Shown here in pieces: positions 10,194 through 21,609 of a stretch of DNA of 64,000 bases. Each line of letters starts with the position of its first letter. Within the stretch, counting starts at the first letter, position 1. The position numbers were made by a program, and so were the translations under genes. The notes under the pieces were generated by a model. That model saw only the letters and a list, made by a program, of their open reading frames with translations. It did no database searches and had not been told where the DNA came from. The stretch covers positions 124,001 to 188,000 of the forward strand of contig MU404105.1 of the NCBI GenBank assembly GCA_022695795.1. The letters are read 5' to 3'. The stretch comes from Biscogniauxia marginata. Its lineage: Eukaryota; Ascomycota; Sordariomycetes; Xylariales; Xylariaceae.

Positions 10194-12115
10194 TTAATTC
10201 ATAGACCCCCCGCTCCTATTCTGTCCTACGAGGCCCGCCATTTCTAGCAGAGCCCGGTCTGCGGCTATGTCGCCGGTACCCAAGTTAACCCTCCTTCTTG
10301 CCTCGGCTTCTCGTGCGTCCCATTCCCACCTCTCCCTCTGTATCCTTGCCTCCTCGTCTCCCCCACAGCCCCAGACCTCTATGTCATCGATTGAAAATCG
10401 CTCCTGGAAGTCATATTTGCGCGAGACGCTCGTGGCGTAGGCACCTCCACGCGAGGTATAATCGTGAGTGAAGACACCAAACTCGAAGCTAGAATCAATG
10501 ACTAGTGATACGGGGCCTAGATGTCGGAGTGACTCGTGGCGCGACGCATGGTTCGATTTGGGATGCGGACAGCCAAAGCTAAGGCCCGGATGGGCTACCG
10601 GCGCCTTTGCGAACGCGACATGGTCCAGATTCACGAGCGAGGCAGGAAAAACGTCGTGGGTAGGAGAGAGTTGGAACAGTACCGTGTTGTCGCCCCCGAA
10701 ACATTCTTTATGCGTATGTCGCCAGGGCTGTCTCACGAGAGCCCCGAAGACAAGGCGATCCCGGTCCGAAGAGCTACCGTTCGGGAACCTCTTGGACGGT
10801 AGGGAATCGTTAAACGCACCTTCAGATCCACTCCGGCTCGGAGGATCCGAAAGTCTGGTACCTGATACAAGCAAGATGGTGGGAGCGCGCCAATTGAATA
10901 CCTTGGTCTCAAAACTTCCCATGGAAAAACCAGCTTCTGCGCCCGAATATAGCAGGCGGAGTCGTCTGAAGAGTTCGTCCCCATCGATGAAGAATGACAA
11001 CTGCGATAGAACACTGAGGTTAAGGATCTGCCCCTTGTCCTGAATAAGCGGAGGCGGGACAAGGACGCGGGCTGCTGGCTTTGACGCGCTATCCTTGCGC
11101 CTGGAAAGGTCGAGATTCTTTGAAAAGAGGAAGTGTTCGAAGAGCGGGCTAAAGCCATTGAAGAGATTAGGGAAGTTAACTGGCAGGACGTTGGTAAACT
11201 GAGCGAAGGTGATGCCGGGGGATTTCTCTACATTTATGAAGGCGGAAAGGATGTTTTCGGCTGTAGCCCTCAAGCTCTCGAGTTCCGCGCCCGTGACCCT
11301 TGCGGCGTAGCTGGACAAATTCTCCTGCGCGCCTAGTGGTGCGACCAGGAGGAGAAGCATAATTAGCCTGCGGAAGTTATCCGCTGGGATCATGGCTCCG
11401 TGGGTGGTTGCGGCGTGTGAATCGCCTGTCTTGAAGGCATCATTTATGTCAAGAGAATCGAAGGCGGCCAGGACTAGCTCGTCGTCGTCCACAGCTTCGT
11501 CGTCATAATCCTCGCCGACCTCGTCGACGGCAAATCCAGGGGCGTGGCCCGAAGGCTCACCGTGAGCGAAAGTAGGCTTGGTATTGTCGTCACGACGCTG
11601 CTGCTTCTCGATCTCGGACAATTTGCGATCATACACGGCCAAGCTCTTGAAAAGCAGTTTCCTCCGATTACTAGCACCCTTAGCTAGAATCTTGGTGTGC
11701 CTTTCCGTCATGATTGCGACAACTATAATCATCTGCTCAAACCCCAGGATAACCGGAGCATCTTTGAGGAAGGGAAAGGCACCGATGTATGATATCATAT
11801 GGAACAGGACGGATGATACGGCGATGATATCGGGCAACTCGAGAAAGCGGGCGATGGTATCCTCCTTAAGATAGCGTACGCCCTGTTCATTATCGGCCAG
11901 CGATTTAAAATTGTCCTTGAAGGAATACAACTCGAGCGGCTCGAAGCATTTCCGTGCGAACTTTTCGGCCTACCGATGTCGATAGCTTCATGTTAGCTCT
12001 AGAACTTGCGGTGCGGTTGCGGACAGACACGGTGTTGACAAGCTTTACATACCAGGTCTGCTGTGATCTCCTCCTTAGAGGCAGGCCGAGCCTCATCTGA
12101 GAGGGTCTGTCCCAT
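10194..12115 (-). CDS. RTC5: TLDc-domain protein, restriction of telomere capping 5 homolog
   Basis: Two exons, 12115-12053 and 11969-10194, giving 612 residues. The intron (11970-12052, 83 nt) has GTATGT, GCTAAC and TAG. The new start MGQTLSDEARPASKEE puts Gly at position 2 with Ser at 6, a classic N-myristoylation signal shared by fungal Rtc5 proteins. The middle contains an acidic loop and the conserved FSPLFEHFLFSKNLDLS. From about residue 320 the TLDc domain begins (ILNLSVLSQLSFFIDGDELF, then GFSMGSFETKVFNWRAPTILLVSG) and ends IDDIEVWGCGGDEEARIQRE. In yeast Rtc5 is a peripheral vacuole protein that binds the V-ATPase; that role is carried over from the family. Length and domain order are normal. 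Confidence 0.92.
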
Positions 12116-13203
12116 GTTTCTTGACTAGACACGGAGCCATGCCAAGAGGATGAGGGTCGAATTCGCGCTTAGTGGTGTAGAGGGGGATTCGAATTCTAAT
12201 AAGAGACAAAAAAAAGGAAGCTGATGGTGATGATGGTTAATTGATTGGACAGGAACCTTTAGCTGACTTAGTTGCTTGCAGAATCAGCTAACTAAGCCCT
12301 GTGACGTAGACTAAAGCAGTTCCGAAGATCCGTCCCCATTACCCACTTAGGTACAGAATGCTCCACTGCAACTTGCACTCGGGGATCAGGGGGGATTGTA
12401 CTATACCTTAGCAACTACAACTGACTTGTCACTACAATACCTAAACCGTACATGTAGGTAAGTAAAGATGATTCAATCTAACTGAACATGAAGTCAGTAC
12501 GAATGCATAGACTCATACATACATAAATTAATTAGTATTTAGGACTCCATATAAGTATAAAGAAAGATCAGAGACGGCAACCCGGCTGGTATTCGACAGG
12601 GGAATATAATTACAATAGACCCTTATACGTGACGGTAAATGATCCGAGTTGCATCGTACCTGCATTTGAAATAATGGCATAGGGCGATGGTGTGGAGAAG
12701 TACTGCACGGTGGATATTGTCGCAAGTCCATCGAATAGGAGACCGACATGAGGTTTCTATAACAGTAGCCCATATATGTAGTGTAAACATATAATAGAAC
12801 TGTTGGTTTATAATTAAAATAGCTTCAAGTTTAGCAGAAAGGGGAATAAGGATGGGAAGAAAATCTTCTAGGCCGTTACGACGGATCCCCCCAAGCTTGT
12901 TTCCAGAGTAATATGTTATTATCTAAGTGCCTAGGTAGTATACATAGAAATATATCAAATATGTCAATATTACGTTACTTCGCCTTAGAATTAGATATAT
13001 AGAGAATAATGTTTCTCTTTCTTCAGATATCCCCACTATTTATACTAAGAACTCGGAAAAGGCATTATATGTACAAACTAATTTTAATAACCAAGGTAAT
13101 AGTCGAGAATTCTTAATCAGCAAGTATTAATCTAGTATGTAGATACCTAATGTATTGATCTATCGGCATAGGTGTTCTGTCTAACTATGTAGTATTATAT
13201 GCC
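12116..13203. other. Intergenic, AT-rich toward the right
   Basis: 1.09 kb. The left third carries the RTC5 upstream region; 12480-13200 becomes AT-rich with many TA steps. No gene or repeat family was recognised. Confidence 0.5.
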
Positions 13204-14262
13204 TCATCTCCTCCTCGTATAATACCAAGCGGCCACACTAGTTACAGGAACCAAGACTGCCGTGATAGCTATGACGGCAAATTTAGCAATCTTGGGTCCA
13301 AAGATATCGTCACCGATTTTTTTAAACTCGGCTGGAGCATTTCCCTTGGGATATCGTACGGCCGGGATCTCGTTGCCTAAGAACGGGCATATCTCTTCCC
13401 AACCAAATCCGTCTTCCAATTTAGCAACAAGAAGCTGCTCTCTAGGTACCATTGCTTTGGCTTTTGCAATTCTTCAGATCCGTTAGTTGCAAATATGCGA
13501 GATAGTGTGTCGGTAATAGGCCATGTTAAGCTGAGACTTACCCCTCGAGATGCTCCCTTACCGCATCCTCAATGCCGTTTTCGATTCCTTTGCCGCGGAA
13601 AAAAGCGTATTCGAGGGCATCGTGCAGAGTACAAAACGCGTCAGTATAGCCATCTATCCATCGTATGGCAGCCAGGGGGAAACTCCTTGTGGCTAGGAAC
13701 ATTGGCCCAGCGGTATTCTCCACAGATTTCACCCATGATTCTACACTACGCTCTGTGACGATGAACTTCGCGTTGGGATAAAACTCGATGAACTCTTCGA
13801 TGAAGAACTGAGGGATCTCAACAACGCACTGTCCGAGATACCAGCTTGATGAGCACACAACGTCGCATGAAAAGAGACTTCGGGGGGTCCACAAACATCA
13901 TATTCAGCGAGCCATTTATCAAATTCCAACTTCCCGTATGGTTTCCCTGCGCCTAGATACTTGCACCGCAATGCTTCCTCGAATATGTTCATTTGTTCAC
14001 ATCCGCCTATAACGGTCTCATACATGTGATACGGTTTATATCCGAGGATCTTCAACGCTTGGTACAGCGAGAATGTCCCAACGCTGAAACACCACGACTT
14101 CAAATCAGCGAACAGGTTTCGTGGAACATTTTGGCCTTTTTGTAAGGGAAACATAGACCTTATTAGGGCCTTTATGAGTACATACCGGCTTCGACTAAGG
14201 ACGATGATCTTCTTCTCATGCTCCTCTTTAGGCGTTGGGAAGGTGTCGATGAGGCGAGGCAT
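13204..14262 (-). CDS. Sulfotransferase-like P-loop protein with C-terminal membrane tail
   Basis: Four exons: 14262-14186, 14083-13897, 13828-13542, 13471-13204, giving 272 residues. The three introns (103, 69 and 70 nt) keep frame; the last uses an AAG acceptor after an ACTAAC branch site. The order GTFSLYQALKILGYKPYHMYE, FIEFYPNAKFIVTERSVESW, and LLVAKLEDGFGWEEICPFLG places it in the fungal Sulfotransfer_4 family, often mis-named NAD-dependent epimerase. The 5' PAPS-binding loop is SRSRVGTFS rather than the usual LPRTGTFS-type loop, so binding could be changed. Residues about 243-268 form a hydrophobic helix ending WYYTRRR, which suggests tail anchoring. Substrate unknown. A single naive frame would miss the whole motif arrangement. 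Confidence 0.82.
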
Positions 14263-15639
14263 TGCGATGATTTAGGTCGAATACAGATTCAAGTATGCCT
14301 ACCTTTAGAGGGTTTATATGAAAGGGACTAGATAGGTGCACAGCAGACTGAGAGTGACGGGAGTATAGGGTCACTGTTGGACTAAGAATAATCGCTAGAG
14401 CTCTCCCCCAGTCCCTTCGGGGAGTACACGACTCATATATACCCAATTTACTGTGGATCTGATCCCTTAAGACTGTTAGTCTCGAGCTTGCCTCTTCGGG
14501 CCCCCTGACAGTCTAAGAATAACGCAGCGCAGTGCTCTGTTTGTACTGTCGATCTGGCGCAAGGGATCCTAACGCACTGTTCAGTTTCCCTCACCTAGAG
14601 ACCCAAAAGCTGGGTTAAATAATGGAAGTCCTTGAGAAGTACCGCACATCTCGGCACACCTCAGCATTGAGACATAAGCCTCGATAAGCTACAGCTGAGA
14701 ATACCTTCGATGCTCTCACTTCCAACTTAGGCGGCCACTGCCTCACGAAGATCTATTAGCTCTAGTAGATTTTGCGAATTTAGTACCTATTAGCTCAAGA
14801 AGACCTGGGTTCTTTCATAGAAAACCTAGCTTGTGTTGGAACTGCGTGGCAAGCTGGAATTCGCCTGTGCCACGACTAGTGCCACGCTGGTAAGCACGCA
14901 CGTGGTGGAGTCTGCGGATAGCCATTATCCACGCCTTGCATAGCCTAAATCTAGGGCCTCATAAGGATATAGCTCCAGTGTAATCCGGAAATTAATTACT
15001 ACTAACGTTAATTTCCGTGTTTACATGTAGCTACTGACACATCTCTTGAGATTGTCTAGGTACGGATATTTATATTTCGTAAATGTGAACCGCGTTAAAA
15101 GTATAGAGGTGATGTTTATACTCAAAATAAGTTGAAACGAAGATCATAAGTAGCACCGTCTTGATTATATGCATGTTTACTCCGCTACTTATTTATTTAA
15201 GTGTTTACCTAATTAATGTATTTTTATAAAGTAAATTAAAATTAAAGGAAAGGCTTCGTCTTTCAAGACTTAAATAAAGAATACCTATATTTAAATATAA
15301 ATTGAAACAAGTTTTATATAATGTTAAAAGCCTTTATATAATAAGACCTTATTTTTAGTTCTTTCATAACATTATTACATGTTATTAATTGTTAAATCTT
15401 GAAGACATATGGCAAAGACAAAGCCATTTTCTTTGAACTAGAACATTTAGTCCAACAAATACTATAAAGCTTAGCGTCTCATCAACAGCCATCAGACATA
15501 ACCCCATCCCTTGTTGATTTATCTCAATTAATCTTTGTCCTCACAGCGCTATAACTTCGAGGGAATACTGGCTAATAGCTCTTGAATTGTTTCCCCTCGA
15601 ACTTACCTTGCAGAGAGTTCATGTAACCATATAATCACC
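14263..15639. other. Intergenic with inverted repeats and an AT-rich block
   Basis: 1.38 kb. Nested inverted repeats lie at about 14456-14570 (see repeat entry). From about 15040 to 15480 the DNA is very AT-rich with many TTTA/TAAA words, as left by RIP or an AT isochore, directly upstream of the small secreted protein gene. No gene is seen. Confidence 0.55.
14456..14570. repeat. Nested imperfect inverted repeats
   Basis: CTTAAGACTGTTAG (near 14465-14478) pairs imperfectly with CTGACAGTCTAAG (near 14505-14518), and GATCCCTT (about 14460) pairs with AAGGGATC (about 14562). The halves could form a foldback structure. It may be a miniature element or chance; no target duplication was established. 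Confidence 0.35.
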
Positions 15640-15945
15640 ATGATTGTACCAATTTCATATATCCTTTCTACCTTAGCCACGATTGCTATAGCCCTACCCG
15701 CCAAACAGCCCCGCGGCGTTACCGTAGACCTTACGACGGATGGCGATCTCAACCCGCAGGATTTTATAAATTCCATCCAGGATACGTTTGAGGAGAAGTG
15801 CCACATCATCTGTCTAACTATGTTCCCTGACGAAGGGCTTGGGCAGGATGCCTGCATGAAAATATGCCGTAAGTTCATCCTTCAATCTATGTACAGCCCT
15901 GCGAACAATAACTTTCCACTTACGGATATTAGACAACAACCATAA
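15640..15945 (+). CDS. Small secreted protein with CxxxC-x13-CxxxC pattern
   Basis: A frame of 101 residues from ATG 15640. The first about 20 residues (MIVPISYILSTLATIAIALP) are a clear signal peptide. The mature part is short and has four Cys arranged CHIIC...CMKIC with 13 residues between, the spacing of alpha-hairpinin helix-turn-helix peptides. An alternative model exists: a strong GTAAGT donor at 15869 and a CTTAC/TTAG acceptor ending at 15932 would remove 64 nt and replace the last residues with a Asn/His-rich tail ending at TAG near 15970. All four Cys survive either way. It has no recognised homolog. Size, secretion and AT-rich setting fit a candidate effector or secreted peptide; function is inference. 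Confidence 0.65.
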   Translation: MIVPISYILSTLATIAIALPAKQPRGVTVDLTTDGDLNPQDFINSIQDTFEEKCHIICLTMFPDEGLGQDACMKICRKFILQSMYSPANNNFPLTDIRQQP

Positions 15946-16599
15946 TAACAATATGGATCAAGAAGCCTAGTAAGCTGGCATTAATCTCCATAAAATTAGG
16001 ATGTGGTTATTATAATTATTGAAACAGTGGCATTGTACGAGTAACGCTGCTTTCGGGGGCACAAGAGTCTTGCCATGTAACTTAAACATTATGATATAAG
16101 AATAACTAGAAAATACCACCCGGACTATGTGTTGGTGATATTTCAATTAGACCCTTTTAGCTCAAAATTATAGATTTCCTGCCCGCCACCCCCTAACCGA
16201 CGTCATGGGCCAACCCGAACGATTCCTAAAGTCACTACCACGTGATTAGGTCATTTGAGAATAATCATCTTCGTTAGTAAGATAATTCACAGAGTTACTA
16301 TCGTGATGACTTATAAACAGTTATCAAGTTGTATGATACTCAAAGGGTCAAGAATTACTCAAACGACCACGTTTTGACTTTACTCGGACTCGTTAATTGT
16401 CAGAACTTGTTTGCTTGTAAGGAAAATGTGACTGCTTATCTCAATAAACTAGCATTTAATACGTGTCTAAAGTCATATAGAGACCCCGGAAGTGTATTTA
16501 AATAAATTCAAAATTATCATTCTGCAACTGCTATCGTAAATCGAAGGACAAATCTCGTGTAAACTCCTTGACCTGTACCGAACAATATTTCCGGAGATA
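15946..16599. other. Intergenic, AT-rich
   Basis: 654 bp between two plus-strand genes; it contains the upstream region of the F-box-like gene. No motif or repeat was recognised. Confidence 0.5.
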
Positions 16600-17571
16600 A
16601 TGGAAGATCAGAAGGATACATCCACGTATAGAGATCTAGGAAGATCTCAAGCTGACAATAGCTCAACTCGTTCTATATATGCTAGTAGAAATAGCGTCGA
16701 CCCTGCGCTGTACCAACTGTCCCAGCGAGGTTCCCAACACTTCCTAGACTTACCCGCGGAACTACGGATCATGATTTACCAGATAGCGGTTCGGGAGGAA
16801 ATGAAGGCAGTTCGCACTGTAGGCACTGCCTGGGGCCACGAAAATATGGGAGAGACAATGGTGGTAAAGACGAAGCAAGCGTATCGTTACCCGAGCGGGC
16901 TTTGGCAAGTGAGCTGCGAAGCGAGACAAGAAGCCGAGCGCTCCTGCATCGAGCTTCCCACACGCTTCGTTACTAGCCCTGGAGCCAACGTAATCAACAT
17001 TAACCAGGGGCATCGTCGAAGACGCATGATCTCAGAATATGTAGGCCAAAGACCATACCACAAGGAGACGACCTTCTTCATGGACGAACCAACAGCTGTT
17101 GAGGTCTTCCAGTTGCTACATCGGAATGCCATACAACCCCAAACCCTTGGTTGGCTTAGGAACCTAATGTTAGATAAACGGACATTTCAGCACGTGTTAG
17201 GCGAACAGCACAGCTTCTCTCACGATCGAGGTGGCGGTCCATTTGTCTATCTGCCAGGCCTAAAGAGGATCGTAGTAGGATTCCTGTATCGCTTCCAAGA
17301 TGTGGCGATGCTCGAGGGCAGATATGATGATGTCGTAACTGAAGTGCAAGTTGTGGAAGATCCGGAAGCTGACGATGAGGCTTTTCGATGGATTGTACGA
17401 TCACCCCATGCACTGCATCCTATGCTCGAGTTGATAATCTTAACTACTGCTCGCCAAACGAGAGCCGAAGTGAATGCTATCGAGGAAGCTGGTATCAATG
17501 TAGTCTGGGGCGTTATTGAAAGTGGTGTTACGAGACGACCAGATATTTACGAGTGGTTTGCGGGTAATTGA
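16600..17571 (+). CDS. F-box/2EXR-like protein of unknown function
   Basis: An intronless frame of 323 residues from ATG 16600. After a Ser/Arg-rich head of about 45 residues comes HFLDLPAELRIMIYQIAV, the F-box-like/2EXR opening that is very common in fungal genomes. The following region has LWQVSCEARQEAE (typical second element of these proteins, where an ancestral Leu-x-x-x-Cys-Arg-x-x-Glu helix lies) and then a largely unrecognised C-terminal half with LPGLKRIVVGF. Members are often annotated as F-box proteins but most have no proven SCF role. No frameshift or stop is visible. It lies in an AT-rich, gene-poor setting next to the small secreted protein. Confidence 0.72.
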   Translation: MEDQKDTSTYRDLGRSQADNSSTRSIYASRNSVDPALYQLSQRGSQHFLDLPAELRIMIYQIAVREEMKAVRTVGTAWGHENMGETMVVKTKQAYRYPSGLWQVSCEARQEAERSCIELPTRFVTSPGANVININQGHRRRRMISEYVGQRPYHKETTFFMDEPTAVEVFQLLHRNAIQPQTLGWLRNLMLDKRTFQHVLGEQHSFSHDRGGGPFVYLPGLKRIVVGFLYRFQDVAMLEGRYDDVVTEVQVVEDPEADDEAFRWIVRSPHALHPMLELIILTTARQTRAEVNAIEEAGINVVWGVIESGVTRRPDIYEWFAGN

Positions 17572-18587
17572 AGCGAGGTGATGTGATAGATGTAGGTATA
17601 TATTCCATTTAATCGGTAGTGAATATAAGTATACGGGTTGATGCGGCCCATGATTTAACTTTGGCAACTGAATCTGCACGCATGTCTATATTGAGACGAC
17701 TACATAATGTCTACCTCGTCATGATTTCTTGAATGAGTTTGTTGAGAGAAGTCTGAATGAAGCCGTCGTGCACTCTGAGTAGGTTTGATGCATACCCCAG
17801 TTTATCAATAGGGGAGACCCTTATTATAAATGCATCCTTGGTAGTGAATGGGTGGCTTGGATGTTTCCATCTCCGGGCGGGACACGGTCGCGGCGTTTGA
17901 AACGCAGAGATAGCCCTGACACGGGCCGGGGGTCGTGATCGACATTTTAGAATACCCAGTCCAAACAGGCTCGAGAAGGAATTTTTCTATTTATTTTAAA
18001 TTTCCTTTCTTTCCTGCTTGTTTATTCAGATCTGATAATCAATAATCCTCATGGTCAGGAGTTAGTAGATGTCCGTGGCTGTGCAGGATGAAGAATCCCC
18101 GATACTACTTGCTTTAGCTTCTTACAAGGAGGGTTTACAGAGAGATTAAGTACCTAGATGCACAGGTCCTTAGCCCTGATTCTAGGTTTCAAGCGCTAAA
18201 CCGTACTGCCACTGGTGTTCCCAGTCCCTAATTAAGGGGATGTGAAGCAGACTTCGTCTCAACTTCCCAGCTGCAGCTAGAGTGGCTGGACCTGTGTGCA
18301 CATGCAGGATATGAGGCAAAAGTCGTCTCAATTGGGTTGGCCATACTATATAACATGCTTATCCAGTGGTCCACTGTGTCGCTAAGCGGCGTACATATAC
18401 ATAAGAAGCAGCCATGGGTCCTTTATAGGTTCTCCTCTTCTCGTCGTGCATTTAAGTACTACCCATCTTGCCCCTCCCCACGGCATAAATTGGCTTGGTA
18501 TATTCCGTAGAAACATTCTCAGCTCCATCAAGATAGGTTTCTTTCTTAACCCGGGGTACTACCGAATTTGGACCTGGCGTATACGAC
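17572..18587. other. Intergenic region upstream of the OSBP gene
   Basis: 1.0 kb with no supported gene. It contains one GC-rich stretch near 17870-17940 and a T-rich one near 17985-18020. The last part is the upstream region of the OSBP gene. A 75-codon minus-strand frame at 18452-18679 overlaps exon 1 of that gene and begins at a non-ATG codon, so it was dropped. Confidence 0.5.
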
Positions 18588-20280
18588 ATGTCTTTGCCTG
18601 CTAGTCGCGAGCGGTGCGATGACAAGGGGGGCGAGCAGCAACATAAGTCGGCTTGGTTCCAATTTATAAAGGTATACACGCCATCTCTAGATATGATATC
18701 TAGCTTAGAAATTGACTAATATCGAGAGAAAATAGTCTATTGCTACGTTCAAGGGTGACCTTGCAACGTTGACAGCACCACCATTTCTCCTTGCACCACA
18801 ATCCATCGTTGAATACAGCGCATATTGGGCAGAACACCCACACTTGTTCATAGCGCCTTCGCGAGAGGAAAGGGCAGAAAAGAGAGCTTTGCTTGTGCTT
18901 CAATGGTTTCTAAGCACGCTCAAGCGCCAACATGCTAATCGAGATGACGATGGGAAGAGGAAGAAGTTGAAGCCCCTAAACCCGTTTCTAGGCGAGATAT
19001 TTCTAGGGAAATGGGTAGATGATGCTGGCACAACACAACTTGTTAGCGAACAAGTCAGTCATCACCCCCCAGCAACCGCATACAGGATATGGAACGATGC
19101 GCATGGCGTTAAGGTAAAAATTCATTCTTTCAATTCAATATCTTGCCCTCCATAACTGACCGCTAGCTCCAGTTTGAAGGCCATGTCGCTCCAAAGGCAT
19201 ATTTCACATCTACCATAAACATCGAGCGTAGGGGCTATGGTGTTCTGCACATTGACAAGTACGAAGAAGACCATTGGATTACAATGCCGAAGGCCCACGT
19301 CGAGGGACTTGTAACCTTCCAGATAGCTCCAGAACTTAGTGGCACCTCGTACATCTGCGGCTCATCTGGTTATACATCAAGAATCGACTATTCGTGCAAG
19401 GGCTGGCTAAGGGGTAAAAGCAACGCCTTTACAGCAACTGTGTACCGAGATGGCAATGAGAAGAACCCTCTTTACGTTTTAGAAGGTCAGTGGAGTGACT
19501 CGTACACTGTGAAGTGCGGGAAGGGAAAGCTACTAGACAAAGTGGACTTGTCGACCTTAGAAAGAACGCCATTGCAAGTGGCACCTATCGAGAAGCAACA
19601 CCCGCTTGAGTCGAGACGCGCATGGAAACGTGTCGCGGATGCTATCAACGCGAATGACATTTTCGCAGTTGGCCAAGGTATGTGGTGTGAAAAAGTCTTC
19701 TCTCTACTATTTACTATCCTACAACAAGACGTCCAGATCTACCCTCCTTGTGCGGGACATGTTTTTAAGAAATTATTAGAACCCCATACTCTTCGTCGCC
19801 TCTTACCTGAAGTACAGTTGCTGACCCGTGTTAACATATAGAAAAGAGCAAAATTGAGAATGCGCAGAGAGCTTTGCGGAGAGAGGAGGTTAGTGAAGTT
19901 TTTCGATCATTCCTTAAGCCCGATCAACGAATCATTCTTATAAATCGGGAAGACGTTCCGTTTATCTGTTTTCGACCTTGCCCTCCGAGCCGCTTCCGAG
20001 ACATGTCTAGTAGAGCAGTTGCTAACCAGAAAATGTATTATAGAAAGCATCAGGTGAAACATGGAGAAGACGATACTTCATCCAGACAAGGGCAGACCCG
20101 GTAGCCGACAGTCTATCCATCAAACCTAAAGGGCCCGCAGAAAACGACGAACATAAAATGGTCTGGAAGTTTGATGATGATAAGTATAAAACAATAACGG
20201 AGATTCAGAGCAAGGGAATCAAGAGCCCTACCCACGCACGCTTCGATTCAGGCATTGGCTTCATGGATGTTGAGGCCTAG
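18588..20280 (+). CDS. Oxysterol-binding protein (Kes1/Osh4 type)
   Basis: Five exons: 18588-18671, 18736-19113, 19173-19677, 19842-19888, 20044-20280, giving 416 residues. Each junction keeps frame; introns are 64, 59, 164 and 155 nt with CTAA/CTGAC-type branch sites. Exon joins rebuild KSAWFQFIKSIATFKGD and KASGETWRRRYF, both family hallmarks. EQVSHHPP (about residues 133-140) is the OSBP signature that binds phosphoinositide, and NPFLGEIFLG precedes it. The protein has no PH domain, ankyrin repeats or FFAT motif, so it is the short Osh4-like class, which exchanges sterol for PI4P between membranes. The C-terminal stretch GIKSPTHARFDSGIGFMDVEA is typical of filamentous fungi. Exon 4 is only 47 nt. 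Confidence 0.92.
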
Positions 20281-20835
20281 GACAGGGTCAGAGAGCTGCG
20301 TTATGATTCGGGTTCGGAGTGTTGAGGACAGGTTGATGAAATAAATATAAATAATACATGGGCATAACCGGAACCAGGGCTCTTAAAGTAGAGTACAAAC
20401 ACGCTTAGTCAATCCAGATGGATGACATACTAGCTGCAAATTTTGGAAGTCGTTAGTTAATAACTTAATATAAGAGCTTTGTGTGTCGTTTGTGCGATCA
20501 TCAACGTTTGATTTCTATTACCGTTTCATGCCTTTCCAGGTCTCTCTAAGCTAGTTAAATAGTTGTCAAACTTCTATTTATATTATTTTTAAGATGGGAT
20601 GAATATATGCGAATAGGACGATTGGATGAGTTCAAGGTGAGGGTCTAGGTCAGTGGACGAAGCCCAAATATATGTACATGACGCCATATGTAGGACCGTA
20701 TATAGGGGTATAACTCCTATTTTAGCATTAGCATCCTATAGGAACCACCTAAATTGTTCCAAATTCAGACCATCACTGAGCTTCAAAGTAGCTACATCTC
20801 TTGCCGTGAGACTCTGGCTCATGTCAAGGGGTTTC
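20281..20835. other. Intergenic region downstream of the OSBP gene
   Basis: 555 bp, AT-rich around 20440-20600. It separates the OSBP gene from the degraded transporter on the other strand. No gene is supported. Confidence 0.5.
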
Positions 20836-21609
20836 TTACTTTGCGAGACTAGCGCCTTGTCGGCGGTCCCGCCGCTTATTATCAACGAGCATATAAAAAC
20901 CTAAGAACGCAGCAACGAGACATCCGAAGGCACCAAAGCATGCCGTCGTAATAAGAGCTGGCGCGTACTTGGGCGCATCTCGTTCTTGGAATATGCTTCC
21001 TACTAACCCCATGAGGTTCGCCAGAGGCACCCCAACCGAAGTCAGAGTTAACCGTTCACCCTCGTGCGCAATGTTATCATTATACCACAACACAAGTCAC
21101 TACATCAATGTTTATATTATCTCATAGGATACAACAAAGATTCATCTAAAAGTAGGCCTCGATGACAATCACGGCCGCAAATTCAAAACCCGATGAGGTG
21201 GACCTACGGTACTCAGCAGAACGGATAGTGCAGATGTACCCTAGCAGATCATGTAGGTGGCAAAGTAAGTAACTTGAATTTGTAACTGGACGTCTTGAAT
21301 CGTGGCATATATGATAAAACCGATGAATGTAAATGCAAAGCCAACATAGACAACAGGAAACGAACCGGGAAAAATTCAGAGCTAAATATTAAGATTAGAA
21401 GCATCACTGAACCCTAGAGACGCATTTAATAATGAGACAGCATTAGTAAAGTAATCGTGCTCTTCTAGCCCACCGTTATGCTTGGGGCTATAGTGTACAG
21501 ATTGGTCATGACCGCATTAGTTGCTATTAACTGACCGATTTGCAGCAAGAACAGTGGAACTCCTTGTAAAGAGACACTCAACCAGATTTCGATAAGGAGA
21601 AAACCATAG
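20836..21609 (-). pseudogene. Degraded MFS transporter (allantoate permease/Dal5-like), C-terminal half
   Basis: On the minus strand, separate frames spell consecutive parts of an MFS transporter. About 21609-21468 reads VSLQGVPLFLLQIGQL and then hits TAG. About 21370-21240 reads FPVVYVGFAFTFIGFIIYAT, then VTYFATYMIC and TAG. About 21240-21200 reads GTSALSVLLST. Finally 21093-20836 gives WYNDNIAHEGERLT through GSIFQERDAPKYAP to DNKRRDRRQG, the classic end of the anion:cation symporter group. The order matches the second six helices, but in-frame stops separate the pieces, splice sites do not repair all of them, and nothing like the first six helices is seen up to 22250. I therefore call it a truncated pseudogene; an odd multi-exon gene is less likely. 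Confidence 0.65.
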
